Positions 1 to 12,010 of a stretch of 64,000 nt of DNA are shown here, in pieces. The translations under genes were made by a program, and so were the position numbers. The notes below the pieces were generated by a model. The model worked only from the letters and a program-made list of their open reading frames with translations, did not search any database and had not been told where the DNA came from. Numbering within the stretch: position 1 is the first letter of the stretch; every line of letters begins with the position of its first letter. Source of the stretch: Symbiodinium natans (taxonomy: Eukaryota; Sar; Dinophyceae; Suessiales; Symbiodiniaceae); NCBI GenBank assembly GCA_905221605.1, contig CAJNDS010001224.1, forward strand, positions 893,556 to 957,555, written 5' to 3'.

Positions 1-944
1 TGACCGCATGAGGGGCCTCTCTTCGGATACTTATAACTCTACTGTTGTACCCACTTACCGAGGCGCCCAGCCCCCAAAGTAAACCCAAGCCTCCTGTCCT
101 CCGGTTTTTCACAACAGGCTCCACATCTAAACCCTGGATCCCCGAGTCTGCATGAGAACATGATTGCACTTCCCCGAAACCCTTTTTGAACGAGGTCTCT
201 CTCTCCCTCTCTCTCTCTAGTGCCTCCAAGCCTGCACCTAAACCCTAAACCCTAAACCCTAAACCCTAAACCCTCTGTAACCCTAATCCCTGAATCCTAA
301 ACCCTAAACCCTAGGGCCAAGTTACCGGGGCCGGGTGCGTAGGATTCTGTGGATGTCTTCGGGCACAGGCTTTCGGGTTTAGGCCGTCTCCGGACCCGGC
401 GGGTTTAGGGTTTAGGGTTTGGGGTTTGGGGTTTGGGGTTTAGGGTTTAGGGCTTGTCACCCGTCGTTTTCAAGCTTTAGGGACCTCTTTCTGGGTATAG
501 GGGCATGTGCACGTAGTATCATGCAGCCAGCAAGGCTCAAAGCGCAGCTCAGCGCGCAGTAGTGCTGGGGACCCACAGTATGTCCCGCATCAGCCACCAA
601 GCACCCGAAGCCTAAACCCCAAACCCTACACCCAAAAATGCAAGTACCATAATCCCCCCGCCACTAATTCGGGTAGAGCTCGCAGTAGCTTGGGACTCAG
701 TTGTTGGAGTTCAAACTTCGGGTAATTACGTACTTCAGAGTACTTTAAGGGAGGTATAAGGGACCATATTTAAGGGTCCATAGAACGTTACCATTGGATT
801 TAGGGTTCATGGGGCAAGATTTCATCTTCGAGCTTTGGGGGGCGCAGCGTTTGCGGCTTGAGATCGGGTTTAGGTTTGGGTTTTTGGGGCTTTGGAGGTT
901 AGGGTTTCGGGTTTAGGGTTCAGGGTTTAGGGCTAAGGATTGTC
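1..944. repeat. Telomeric-repeat-rich stretch without a gene
   Basis: CCCTAAA arrays lie near 237-314 and TTTAGGG arrays near 400-450 and 890-932, separated by unique GC-rich sequence and a CT-rich run near 199-220. I see no reading frame with protein-like composition or splice-flanked exon here. Confidence 0.6.
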
Positions 945-2651
945 GGATGCGACCGAGCGTCGAACCAGTTGGAGAAGGTTCGCTCAACCTCCTGGTTGCA
1001 GTAGCGCTGGCTGGGCGGCAGGCCTCACAACTGCCCAGCCCTCCCAACCGAAAACTCAAGGAAGTCATGCTCGGACCCCTCAGGTCGTACCCCTACAGGT
1101 GTCCCTCAACATGCTCCTAATATGGCCTTTATATTCCCTTAGAGGATCTTCAAAAAGGTTCCCCAAACCCAAGGGTACAACCTTAGGGGGGTCGAAGGTA
1201 AGAATCCCATGAAAACCCCCGGATGTTGAGGTCCCCTAGCCCTTTCTTGCTGCACACAGAGAAAGGAGAGACAGACACCGACACACACGGACACACACAG
1301 ACACACACAGACGTAGACACACATAGACGGAGACTCCGACAGACAAACACACACACACACACACACAACACAGCCCACCCACGCCGGAAGTCCCGCTTCC
1401 AAAAACAAAGGCTCACAACCCCTGAAAGCCACAAACATCCCAAAATGCCCCAAAACAAAGACCTAAAACATGCCCTTCAAAACCTAAACGCCCCCCCCAA
1501 AAAAAAACCTTAAAAGCCCGAAACATAAGCCAACAGAGCTCTAAAAAAGCACCCTAAAAGCCCCCCCCCCCCCCCAAAAAAAAAAAAAAAAAAGAACGAA
1601 GCCCTTAAATAACGATTCACATAGCAGGATCGCCTGCGACGGTCCCCAGCGACTGCATGGACTGCCGCCAGGTCGAAAGCGCTTCCGCCAGTGGCGCCAG
1701 AAGCTGCAGGGAGGACCGTATTTACAACCCTCCTCATAACCCTAAACCCCAAACCCTAAACCCTAAACCATAACTAGCCATGAATCTCCAAGTAGGTGTG
1801 TAGCAGTTTGCGGGGGTGTGGGTCACGAGTTCACATTATCTATACCCTTTTCTAACCACAAAGAGCAATGCCGGGAAAGCCTGCGCACCCTCTCAACCCT
1901 AGGACCCGGACCCAAACCTCAGCTGAGTTTTATCATTGGGCGCACGGTTCTGGGCTGGCTCGTGGTGCACAACGTAGGCTCTGAGGGACTCCAGTCGAGA
2001 GCGGCTCAGGGTTTAGGAGTGTTGTGAGGCTTGGGGAGCTTCGGGGAGCTCAGAGTTTTGGGTTTGGGTTAGGAGAGTTTCGTGCAAAAGGAGGGTTTTG
2101 GGGTTTAGATTCTTCTGAAAGGGCGCCTTTGGCCCAAAGGTGACCCCAAGCACCGCCAGCAGGATGCACATCCTGGCCCGGATGTTCAGGTGGGTCGGGG
2201 TTTAGGGTTTAGGGTTTAAGGTTTAGGGTTTAGGGTTTAGGGTTTGGGGTTCAGGGTTTGCTGTTCCTCCCTGAAGCTGGACTTGGCGGCCCCCTTCTTG
2301 CAACACCGTTCTCCGAAATCTTGCTGTAGGTTCCCAGCAAGGGAATGCATAGAGTGGAGGGGCAGTTTAGGGTTTAGGGTTTATCTGTAACCCCAATTGC
2401 CTAAAGCTTTTCTGGGTTATTACCTATGAGTTAAGGGGTAATTACTACTAAACTGCATGTAGTTGGGGTGGGTTTAGGGTTTATTGCCCCACCTACCTAC
2501 AGCGGGTTATACCTAGTAATTAAGGGGTAGTTACTACCAAACTGCAGGGTTACAGGTATGGCTTGAAACTACGTGGGGAGTCGACCGGAGCCCGATGAGG
2601 TTGTCGGTTTCGATGTGGAAGTCTCGCTTTTTGAGTTCTTTGTAGCAGATT
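945..2651 (-). CDS. Dispersed short coding exons, product unrecognised
   Basis: Five short minus-strand segments read like protein exons and stand out from the telomeric background: about 2651-2584 (YKELKKRDFHIETDNLIGLR), 2327-2261 (QQDFGERCCKKGAAKSSFRE), 2188-2118 (a hydrophobic helix, MCILLAVLGVTFG), 1711-1645 (LLAPLAEALSTWRQSMQSLG, bounded by AG and a GC donor) and 1011-945 (RYCNQEVERTFSNWFDAR). Telomeric heptamers fill the gaps near 2200-2255 and 1738-1768. They may be exons of one membrane protein running downstream of the sulfotransferase-like exons, but I could not prove joins in frame and recognise no family. Borders are approximate. Confidence 0.35.
1273..1369. repeat. CA-rich microsatellite
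   Basis: Interrupted (CA)n tract with GACA variants, ending in about 20 bases of pure ACAC. No gene is apparent around it. Confidence 0.8.
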
Positions 2652-2967
2652 AGGGAGAAAGGTACCCTATAACACTCCTTGAAAGGCTTCTACAAGGGAA
2701 TGAAGTGGTGCCTAATTCAGGGTTCTACAAGGAAATAAAGGGGGTACCTTATTCTGGTCACCCGAGGAACGTGAAACTCGGGTACTGGGGTAGCGGCCCG
2801 CGTGACCCAACGACATCCACAAGGCTGCTAGGGGTTGCTAGCCTAGCAGAGTCCGAGTCGAGGCTCGGGAAGCCTCAAGGATTGTGTCGAAATCTTGACG
2901 GCTCGACGAAGATTCAAGGACTGCTAGCGGCAACATGGTCAGATCCGGAAGGCACCAGTTCAGGTTT

Positions 2968-3062
2968 GGTGGTTCCCCCTTATTCTAACAGTCCATAAGT
3001 ACCCCCGATTCTATCCCTATCAAGGAGCTGTTCGCATAATCCTAAGGGGGAACATCCCAATT
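2968..3062. mobile_element. Inverted-repeat element, family B (copy 1)
   Basis: Ends are GGTTCCCCCTTATTCTAACA and the complement of TTGGGATGTTCCCCCTTA, with an inner repeat around AGTCC and GGAC. The same ends and length (about 95-105 bp) recur near 23680, 24199, 24403, 29742 and 56154, so this is a dispersed MITE-like family rather than a local hairpin. Confidence 0.65.
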
Positions 3063-3272
3063 TGGTGGGGGCGGAGAAGAATTTTAGTACCTTTTTTCAT
3101 TTTGTGTCGTGTGTACCAGGAAAGGCATCACACCCTGACAGAACATGGCTTCGAACCCGGAGGTGCCAGCGTCAGCGGGCATCTTTGACCAACCAAACCC
3201 CCCTTTTTTGCAACTGGGCTTGAGGACTAGCCAGATCGGAGCCCCTGGCTGTATTAGCTGAGGGCCGGACTT

Positions 3273-3360
3273 GCCCTAAACCCTAAACCCTAAACCCTAA
3301 ACCCTCAACCCTAAACCCTCAACCCTAAACCCTCAACCCTAAACCCTAAACCCTAAACCG
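3273..3360. repeat. Interstitial telomeric array (CCCTAAA)n
   Basis: About twelve heptamers, several changed to CCCTCAA. Confidence 0.9.
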
Positions 3361-3415
3361 TTTCCATAGCCTCTTTCACAGCGCCTCTGGCCACCTTCGA
3401 GAGACCATTCCATCC

Positions 3416-4240
3416 TCAGGTTGCCAACCGCCGATCACTATAAAAAAACAGCATGGTGTCTTGCAGAAGCAGCTCCGCCCTTGCTGCCGCCACATGTGGT
3501 GCTTGCGAGCTGTTCAACATCTGCACCATGCGCTCCAGCTGAGAGGAGTAGCTCCGATTCGTGTGACTCATTCGATTCCAAGACAGGTCTACCTTTGGCA
3601 TCCACTGGCCAAGCTTCTCTTCACGTTCCTGCACGCTCCATTCGAAGGGCAAGATCACCCATGAAGCTTCGGGCAGCTCTGACACACCATCTTGGAGAAT
3701 CTCATCCATCTGAAACCTCAATCCAATCTCGTAGAAGACTCGCAGGGTGTCCATCCACCAGTTCCGCGTCTCTTTCTCTCTCCTTTTGACAAACTGCAAA
3801 ATGTCTTTCAACATGTCCTGCTCGCTCATCTTCAGTCCCTTCTCACATTTTGGTGCCTGCCCCTTTTTGCCACACTTCTGCTGAAAGTACCATGACACAA
3901 CCTGCTCCTCTTTGCGTCGCACCCCTGAGACAAACAAACACCGCCTCGAGGCTGTGCAGTTCAGGCGCTGAAGCTCCGGGCAGTCTGACATGTGGCATCT
4001 CTGCACAGTCCTGCACCATTCTTGGGGTACTATCTTAAAAAACCGGGTTTAAGTATTCATAAAAATAAATGAATAAAAAACTGGGTTGAAGTATTGATAA
4101 AAATTAGAAAAAAAAAGATGTTCAACAATGACCCAGAGTCGCATTCGGAGCCACATGTTCAACTAGCCACTTCCTCATCTGCACCACCATCGTCGAGGAG
4201 CCGGTCTTCGGAAAGCTCACCACGAACACGCGGGCGGGAG
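3416..4240 (-). CDS. Sulfotransferase-like protein, partial, at least two exons
   Basis: An upstream exon (about 4240-4130) encodes ARVFVVSFPKTGSSTM, which resembles the P-loop (5'-phosphosulfate binding) of PAPS sulfotransferases. The long exon (about 4017-3416) encodes CLFVSGVRRKEEQVVSWYFQ, close in shape to the 3'-phosphate binding strand and helix (VRDP..R..SWY) of the same fold, then a helical region with FEWSVQEREEKLGQWM. The exon starts after an AG at about 4018. Known: such enzymes move sulfate from PAPS to carbohydrates in the Golgi. Inference: the two exons belong together. A hydrophobic exon near 4640-4730 could supply a type II membrane anchor. The exact donor of the first exon is not fixed, and the stop at 3416 may be intronic. 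Confidence 0.5.
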
Positions 4241-4276
4241 GCGTCGCGCGCGGGAGGCTTCCTGCACTCGGCCCCT

Positions 4277-4429
4277 CTTGGAGGTTCATGGGACTTAATA
4301 ACCACTTATAACTGGGCTTATAACCCTACTTATCATTGGGATAACCCCTATAAGGCCCTTTAGGGGGTATTTATAAGTAGGGTTACAAGTACAGTTATAA
4401 TTTGTTCTTAAGTCCCATGAACCTCCAAG
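4277..4429. mobile_element. Inverted-repeat element, family A (copy 1)
   Basis: Nearly perfect 153 bp palindrome with ends CTTGGAGGTTCATGGGACTT and its complement; the centre is AAGGCCCTTTAGGGGG. It is the reverse orientation of the copies at 25364 and 51022. Confidence 0.85.
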
Positions 4430-4639
4430 CTGGGAGCTGGAGGCGGAGACCACACGAGTCTCGAGTTGCGTCTGGCAGCCCGCCAGACCAAGCTGCCAGG
4501 AAGAATTCCGGTTGCCCAGCAACCTAGGATTAAACTGGCCGCCCTTTCTGGCTTTAAGGGGGTCGGAAGGGAACCTAAACTCCCCTCCCCCCCCCCCAAA
4601 AAAAAAAGAATAAGTTCACGACTGGGCATCCTAGAAGCA

Positions 4640-4965
4640 GGTGGAAGGACAAGAAAGTGCCTGCCAAGGCCACCGCCGGAGCCAGCGCTTCCGACGCCCA
4701 GGTCATGTCGCATCGGGAGGTGCTTTCGGGGCTCCAGGGTTTAGGGTTCGGGGTTTAGGGTTTAGGGTTTAGGGTTTAGGGTTTAGGGTTTAGGGTTGAG
4801 GGTTTAGGGTTTAGGGTTTCGGGTTTCGGGTTTAGGGTTTAGGGTTTAGGGGAGCTCCCATGTCTCCATCGGCTCGCGGGTAGTACGTTCCTACGTCGCT
4901 ATGGATAGGGGCTGGTTCGTGAAGCTCGGGATAATACAAGGGAGATCCAGGCTTGCCAGGAATTA
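4640..4965 (-). CDS. Two coding-like exons beside the sulfotransferase-like gene
   Basis: Minus strand 4965-4854 reads GKPGSPLYYPELHEPAPIHS followed by DVGTYYPRADGDMG, without stops. Minus strand 4730-4640 reads a hydrophobic helix (ALAPAVALAGTFLSFHLLLG). A telomeric array (4737-4852) separates them. They could be 5' exons of the sulfotransferase-like gene, giving it a membrane anchor. The second segment is also open on the plus strand, so strand is not certain. Confidence 0.35.
4737..4852. repeat. Interstitial telomeric array (TTTAGGG)n
   Basis: About 16 heptamers with G, GAGG and TTTCGGG variants. A second array of about 8 units follows at 4991-5060. Between 5061 and 5660 I see no gene. 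Confidence 0.9.
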
Positions 4966-5664
4966 ATTCCGAAGGCAAAGGCTGGAAGACCTTTAGGGTT
5001 TAGGGTTTAGGGTTTAGGGTTTAGGGCTTAGGGTTTAGGGTTTAGGGTTTGGGGTTTCAGGCCCTTAAACCCAAAAAGTTCTGTACATTTAAAGGGCTTA
5101 CTGTTTTGAGTGGGCCTTGGGGGTTTGCTCTTCCTTGAAAGCTGGGCGCTAAAAGGCTGTTGGGATTCATGTTTATGGCTCAGTAATTCTGTGATCGCCG
5201 GGTTGGTCGATTAAGTCAGCCTTTGATTGGCCTCGGGGTTGTCGGCACGGGGGGTCGTGAACATACAGGTACGTCTGCGGGCCACGCATGCACGCGTTGG
5301 ATGTACGTGTATATACAACCACGCACGAATTCAAACATACATATACCCACCGATGTCTATGCCATCAAATGTGTATAACGTCTGTGTGTATGTCTGCGTG
5401 TATGCATGGTATGTGCACATCTGCACAGCATGCCATGCCACACAGCAATCTACTTTATGACCAAGGAGACACATCTCATCCCGTGGCAGTCCTACACTTG
5501 CAATTCACGGTGCATCCGGATCACTGAAACTTTCAAGTCGCATAGGGCATTGGTTGAGTGTGTCTCAAGTTTGGGCTTTACCCCAACTGCAACACCAACC
5601 CTAAACGCTTTGGCACCTAGGGAATCTCAAGCTCCCCCCCCCCAAGTTCCCCCCAGCCCCTCCC

Positions 5665-5745
5665 CCTGCCCCAAGCGTCCTGAAGTGCTTGTCGCTCATC
5701 TGGCGCTTGTCCTCGACCCAGCTCGGAGCCTTCGACGAGCGACTA
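5665..5745 (-). CDS. Coding-like exon, unrecognised
   Basis: Minus strand reads SSKAPSWVEDKRQMSDKHFR without stops in a GC-rich island between poor-complexity sequence. No family recognised; splice borders not fixed. Confidence 0.3.
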
Positions 5746-5991
5746 ACCCAGAGAGCCCGATTCCCGTTGATGAAAGGATACACCTCAACTTATGGCATGT
5801 TGCTGGAGATTCCCAGGTCTAAGCTAGGGGGGCATAACAGAATAGACCTAGGCTCGGAACGAGGGCGTCTGGTCTAAGCCAGGTGATTTGGGCTCTCTGG
5901 CATGGCATCGGCTAAGGACAATGATGCTAAGATCCCTAAACCGTTTAAGGTATATTCTTTGGGGTACTGGGCTATCTGTATCTGGGTATAT

Positions 5992-6112
5992 ACTGGTTAC
6001 TTCAGAACCCCCAAAAAAACACAGGATAATAATCCCCATATGACCCTGCAAGGAAGAATGCTCTGAGTTGTTTTTTTTTTTTTTTGGGGGGGGGGGGGGT
6101 CTGTAGCCAACT
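5992..6112. mobile_element. Inverted-repeat element, family D (copy 1, decayed)
   Basis: Shares ACTTCAGAACCCCCAAAA at one end, the core AATAATCCC..TATGACCCTGCAAGGAAGAAT, and a long T/G run at the other end with copies near 22893, 23783, 26953 and 34338. The T15 G14 run looks like expansion of the element's own GGGGG end. Confidence 0.6.
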
Positions 6113-6473
6113 ATAGCAGGCAGAATGAAAAGGTGGAAATACCTATGACCCTAAAGGGGCCGGTCCCCTGAGAGCCCAATACCCTTTTAACTCAGGAAGG
6201 GCTTAGGGTTTAGGGTTGGGGGTTTAGGGTTTGGGGTCTAGGGGTTCGGGTTGAGGGTGTAGGGGACCTTAAGTCATAACAGGGGTCCTGATTATGACTT
6301 AAGGAATATTCCTCAACAAAAGGAGCCGTGGGCTCTCTCTTGGTTCTTCCATGGGACCCCGAGCCTCACACACACACACACACACACACCCAGAATCCTT
6401 TTTGCCACAGGATTCAGGCCCAGCCAGTACTATGCGAAGCAACCGGGAGGACGGGCAGAACATACCACATACT

Positions 6474-6611
6474 GGGAGGTTCATGGCACTTATTAACCAA
6501 CTATAACTGTACTTAGAACCCACTTATAGGCCCCTTAAGTGCCCAAATACAGTTATATGTACAGTCAGAAGTACAGTTATATTTGGTTAATAAGTACCAG
6601 GAACCTCCAAG
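6474..6611. mobile_element. Inverted-repeat element, family A (copy 2)
   Basis: Ends GGGAGGTTCATGGCACTTAT and its near complement. The core has diverged from the other copies (CAGTTATATGTACAGTCAGA). A (CA)n run lies just before it at 6367-6390. Confidence 0.75.
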
Positions 6612-6887
6612 TACCCAAAAACCTAAACGCTAAAAAAGCCTAAACCCTAAACCCTAAACCCAATAGGTACTGCGGGGATTGAGCTGAACCCCCGGATCCT
6701 GCAAGAAGGTTTGGTGAGCCCTGAGGGGTTTTAGGGTTTACGGTTTTAGAGTTTAGGGTTTAGGGTTTGGGGTTTAGGGTTTAGGGTTTAGGGCTTAGGG
6801 TTTAGGGTTTAGGGTTCCTAGGGGTTTGGGTTTTAGGGCTTCGGGTTTTTTAAGGGCTTGGGTTTAGGGTTCAGGTTGTGGTTACAG

Positions 6888-8055
6888 GCCCGCCTCCGCC
6901 TCTTCGTGTGCTACGACAGCTGCGAGGCGACGAGTCGTTGTCTCGGGACAGTATTAGGGTTTAGGGTTTAGGGTTTAGGGTTTAGGGTTTCAGGTTTAGG
7001 GTTTCAGGTTTAGGGTTTAGGGTTTAGGGTTTAGGGTTTAGCGTTTAGGGTTTAGGGTTTAGGGTTTAGGGTTTAGGGTTTTGGGCTTTTCGGGCTGGTC
7101 TCGTGCGGGCATGGACCTTGCACAGAGCCTGGCAGGCCCCCTCTACACCTTTCTTTCGGATCTCAGCTCTGGAGCCTGAACTTCAAGGGACTATATGCGG
7201 TGTATATAGGGGTTAGATATAAGGGTTTCCGAAAATACAGGTACCCTTTATGAGGGTTATTTGAGGGGATTCTATTCTTTTTTGGGGTGTGAAAGGGGTA
7301 CCCCTGTTGTGAAAATACGTACATAGGAGAATAACATTGAGGGTCCAGTCGAGTACCCCTTCATGAACTCCGATCTTGCACCTCTGTGGGCATGATGTGA
7401 GAGATGCTCTCTTAACAGAAAAGGTTTTTGGGTTTTTGGGTTATGGGGTTCGGGAAGGCAGTTTGGGTTCTATGCGGGCCTTTTGCAGAGCGCAGTGGCC
7501 CCTGGAGCCCGCCGCATCTTCGTGGAAGCCAGCGTCGTCCGCAAGTACGGCCCTAAAAGGATCAGCACTCCAAGGGTTTAGGGTTTTGGGTTTAGGGCTT
7601 AGGATTTACGGTTTGGGGGGTGGTCCCTGACAGTATGGGCCCTGAAACAGGGACCCTGACAAAACACTTCCGTACCCTGCCAATCCCAGGGGCCCGTACT
7701 TCAGATCCCCGCAAGGGAGGCAAGGGACCATATCAAGGGACCATGTAACTTCTCTTAGCAAACACGCAGGTGCTAAATCTATAGCCCGATAACCCACCCC
7801 ATAACCCCACAGAACCCTAGAACCCATAACCCATGCTTCCACAACCCCATGACCCAATAAGCCCAGACACCGATAACTTTGGCCCTCTTGGCATCTGCAC
7901 TTCGGATCATCGTATAGCGGGTCTACCTGAACCCTAAATCTGCGTTTAGGGTTTAGGGCTAGGGTTTAGGGTGTAGGGTTTAGGGTTTAGGGTTCCTGAA
8001 ACTAGGTTTGTGGCCATCTACCCTAAAGCCCCGAGGCCTGAGCCCTGGGACGTGA
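6888..8055 (+). CDS. Dispersed short coding exons on the plus strand, unrecognised
   Basis: Three plus-strand islands have AG before and a usable donor after an open frame: 6888-6950 (ARLRLFVCYDSCEATSRCLG), 7488-7548 (SAVAPGARRIFVEASVVRK) and about 8011-8055 (VAIYPKAPRPEPWD, then GTGAGG). Telomeric arrays separate them. I do not recognise a family, and frames across the gaps were not proven. A minus-strand island at 8573-8522 (VQLRRAGDSDQEFAAVLW) ends the region. Confidence 0.3.
6955..7084. repeat. Interstitial telomeric array (TTTAGGG)n
   Basis: About 18 units with a few TTTCAGG changes; a looser array precedes it at 6723-6850. Confidence 0.9.
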
Positions 8056-8405
8056 GGTCTGTCTCACCGTTGAAGTCCCTTGCCCAACCCTTACGCGATT
8101 GCAGCCCGGCAGCGGGAGTAAGAGGGCCAGCATCATGAGAGGCGCCATAGTTTCAATACGGAATGTACGGATAAGGTGGATGGGGGAAAGGTGTAAAGCA
8201 ACAATGGCTTGAGGCGAAAATGTGCGGTAGTTTCGGCCTTGTGGGCGGGGAGACTACCTCTGATCGTAGGCTCTTGAGGGTTTCAGATTCTAGGCTCAGG
8301 GCTTTGGGTCATCGAAGCAAACCGAATTTGGCATCTCTCAAAGAGTCATAGGTTCCATTTTTTGGGGTACCCATTCCAGGGCGCCCCTTTGAAAAGGGCT
8401 CCCAA

Positions 8406-8522
8406 GACCCTAAACCCTAAACCCTAAACCCTAACCCCTAAACCCTAAACCCTAAACCCTAAACCCTAAACCCTAAACCCTAAACCCTAAACCCTAAACC
8501 TAAACCCTAAACCCTAAACCCA
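8406..8522. repeat. Interstitial telomeric array (CCCTAAA)n
   Basis: About 16 units, one shortened to six bases and one with an extra C. Opposite in orientation to the arrays at 6955 and 7940-8003. Confidence 0.9.
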
Positions 8523-8599
8523 TAGGACGGCTGCAAACTCCTGGTCGGAGTCCCCCGCGCGCCGCAGCTGCACTCCTGGGGCGACAAGAAGTGCTTTGA

Positions 8600-8825
8600 A
8601 GCTTTTCTTAGGAAAGCTACATGGTCCTTTAATATGGGCCCTTAACAGAGGACCCAGTTTATACCCCTTGTATGCCCTATACAAAAGAAGGGCCCATTTA
8701 AAAAATAACAATAACAATGATGATGATGATCATCATCATCATAAAAATAATAAGATGTATATATATATATATGAGAGAGGGACCTTTATGTACTATGTTG
8801 CTACCTGTTTTTCTATATGTATGGA
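8600..8825. mobile_element. Family E-like element with ATGATG and ATATAT runs
   Basis: Holds the family E words ACATGGTCCTTTAATATGGG and AAGGGCCCAT, which recur in inverted order near 7700, 22030-22135, 23225-23342 and 32862-33024. The middle is a (GAT)n/(CAT)n palindrome followed by (TA)n. No gene seen. Confidence 0.5.
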
Positions 8826-11800
8826 GAACATATGGAAGAATTAAATGATTTGAATTATTTAAATTAGTTTTGAGGGCCGCGAATTTAAATAATTTAATTC
8901 GAGATTTAAATTATTTAAATTCGCGGGCCCGGAAACTAATTTAACTAATTTAAATACCGAATTAAATTATTTAAGTTCACGGGCCTCGAAACTAATTTAA
9001 ATAATTTAAATCAGGATGTAAATTATTTAAATTATGTAAATTATCTAAATGGTCTGGGTTCGGAGAAATCCTCATTCTATTTGAATTATTTAAATTATGT
9101 AAATTATTAAAATTCACGGGCTCGGAAAAGAATTTAAATAATTTAAATCGGGATTTGAATTATTTAAATTAGTTTCGAGGTCCGCGAATTTAAATAATTT
9201 AATTCGGGATTTAAATTATTTAAATTAGTTTCCGGGCCAGCGAATTTAAATAATTTAAAGAATCTAAATAGATCCAGATTTTCTCCCAGCACAGACCATT
9301 TAACTAATTTAAATAATTTAAATAATTTAAATAATTTAAATCCGGATTTGAATTATTTAAATTAGTTTGGAGGCCCGCGAATTTAAATAATTTAATTCGA
9401 GATTGAAATTTTTTAAATTCGCGGGCCCGGAAACTAATTTAACTAATTTAAATACCGAATTAAATTATTTAAATTCGCGGGCCTCCAAACTAATTTAAAT
9501 AATTCAAATCCTGATTTAAATTATTTAAATTATTTAAATTATTTAAATTAGTTAAATGGTCTGTGCTGGGAGAAAATCTGGATCTATTTAGATTCTTTAA
9601 ATTATTTAAATTCGCGGGCCCGGAAACTAATTTAAATAATTTAAATCCCGAATTAAATTATTTAAATTAGTTTCCGGGCCCGCGAATTTAAATAATTTAA
9701 TTCGGGATTTACATTATTTAAATTAGTTTCCGGGCTCACGAATTTAAATAATTTAAAAAATCTAAATAGATCCAGATTTTCTCCCAGCACAGACCATTTA
9801 ACTAATTTAAATAATTTAAATAATTTAAATCGGGATTTGAATTATTTAAATTAGTTTGGAGGCCCGCGAATTTAAATAATTTAATTCGAGATTTAAATTA
9901 TTTAAATTCGCGGGCCCGGAAACTAATTTAACTAATTTAAATACCGAATTAAATTATTTAAATTCGCGGGCCTCCAAACTAATTTAAATAATTCAAATCC
10001 TGATTTAAATTATTTAAATTATTTAAATTATTTAAATTAGTTAAATGGTCTGTGCTGGGAGAAAATCTGGATCTATTTAGATTCTTTAAAGTATTTAAAT
10101 TCGCGGGCCCGGAAACTAATGTAAATAATTTAAATCCGAATTAAATTATTTAAATTAGTTTCCGGGCCCGCGAATTTAAATAATTTAATTTGGGATTTAA
10201 ATTATTTAAATTAGTGTCCGGGCTCACGAATTTAAATATTTAAAAAATCTAAATAGATCCAGATTTTCTCCCAGCACAGACCATTTAACTAATTTAAATA
10301 ATTTAAATAATTTAAATAATTTAAATAATTTAAATCAGGATTTGAATTATTTAAATTAGTTTGGAGGCCCGCGAATTTAAATAATTTAATTCGGTATTTA
10401 AATTAGTTAAATTCGTTTCCGGGCCCGCGAATTTAAATAATTTAAATCTCGAATTAAATTATTTAAATTCGCGGGCCTCCAAACTAATTTAAATAATTCA
10501 AATCCCGATTTAAATTATTTAAATTATTTAAATTATTTAAATTAGTTAAATGGTCTGTGCTGGGAGAAAATCTGGATCTATTTAGATTCTTTAAATTATT
10601 TAAATTCGCGGGCCCGGAAACTAATTTAAATAATTTAAATCCCGAATTAAATTATTTAAATTAGTTTCCGGGCCCGCGAATTTAAATAATTTAATTCGGG
10701 ATTTAAATTATTTAAATTAGTTTCCGGGCTCACGAATTTAAATAATTTAAAAAATCTAAATAGATCCAGATTTTCTCCCAGCACAGACCATTTAACTAAT
10801 TTAAATAATTTAAATAATTTAAATCGGGATTTGAATTATTTAAATTAGTTTGGAGGCCCGCGAATTTAAATAATTTAATTCGAGATTTAAATTATTTAAA
10901 TTCGCGGGCCCGGAAACGAATTTAACTAATTTAAATACCGAATTAAATTATTTACATTCGCGGGCCTCCAAACTAATTTAAATAATTCAAATCCTGATTT
11001 AAATTATTTAAATTATTTAAATTATTTAAATTAGTTAAATGGTCTCTGCTGGGAGAAAATCTGGATCTATTTAGATTCTTTAAATTATTTAAATTCGCGG
11101 GCCCGGAAACTAATTTAAATAATTTAAATCCCGAATTAAATTATTTAAATTAGTTTCGAGGCCCGCGAATTTAAATAATTTAATTCGAGATTTAAATTAT
11201 TTAAATTCGCGGGCCCGGAAACTAATTTAACTAATTTAAATACAGAATTAAATTATTTAAATTCGCGGGCCTCCAAACTAATTTAAATAATTCAAATCCC
11301 GATTTAAATTATTTAAATTATTTATTATTTAAATTATTTAAATTATTTAAATTATTAAATGGTCTGTGCTGGGAGAAAATCTGGATCTATTTAGATTCTT
11401 TAAATTATTTAAATTCGCGGGCCCGGAAACTAATTTAAATAATTTAAATCCCGAATTAAATTATTTAAATTAGTTTTGAGGCCCGCGAATTTAAATAATT
11501 TAATTCGAGATTTAAATTATTTAAATTCGCGGGCCCGGAAACTAATTTAACTAATTTAAATACAGAATTAAATTATTTAAATTCCGGGCCTCGAAACTAA
11601 TTTAAATAATTCAAATCAGGATTTAAATTATTTAAATTATTTAAATTATTTAAATTATCTAAATGGTCTGGGTTCGGAGAAAGCCTCATTCGATTTGAAT
11701 TATTTACATTATTTAAATTATTTAAGTTCACGAGCTCGGAAAAAATTTAAATAATTTAAATCGCGATTTGAATTATTTAAATTAGTTTTGAGGCCCGCGA

Positions 11801-12010
11801 ATTTAAATAATTTAATTCGGGATTTAAATTATTTAAATTAGTTTCGAGGCGCGTGAATTTAAATAAATTAAAGAATTTAAATAGGTCGAGAATTTCTCCT
11901 AGCCGAAACCATTTAAATAATTTAAAAAATTTCACAAACTCAAATAATTTAAATAATTCAAATATCTTAAATCATTTAAATCTGGATTTGAATTATTTAG
12001 ACTCTTTAGG
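8826..12010. repeat. AT-rich palindromic satellite, about 3.2 kb
   Basis: Built from the self-complementary word AATTTAAATAATTTAAAT and its variants, broken at regular places by GC clamps such as CGCGGGCCCGG and CGGGCCTCCAAAC. A longer marker (GGTCTGTGCTGGGAGAAAAT and on) appears about 9557, 10044, 10551, 11040 and 11360, and its reverse complement about 9262, 9761, 10250 and 10755. Each orientation repeats every 490-500 bases over most of the region, so the higher-order unit is itself a large palindrome. No reading frame of note. Function unknown. Confidence 0.9.

Noticed and set aside
1223-1513. Overlapping open frames on both strands through the CA-rich tract
   Set aside because: They arise from the dinucleotide repeat; no splice borders or family features.
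3140-3175. Possible tRNA gene (a perfect B-box-like GGTTCGAAGCC on the minus strand)
   Set aside because: No A box and no cloverleaf stems can be formed around it.
8700-8780. CRISPR-like or regulatory array in the GATGAT/CATCAT and TATATA runs
   Set aside because: Simple repeats inside a family E-like element; no spacers.
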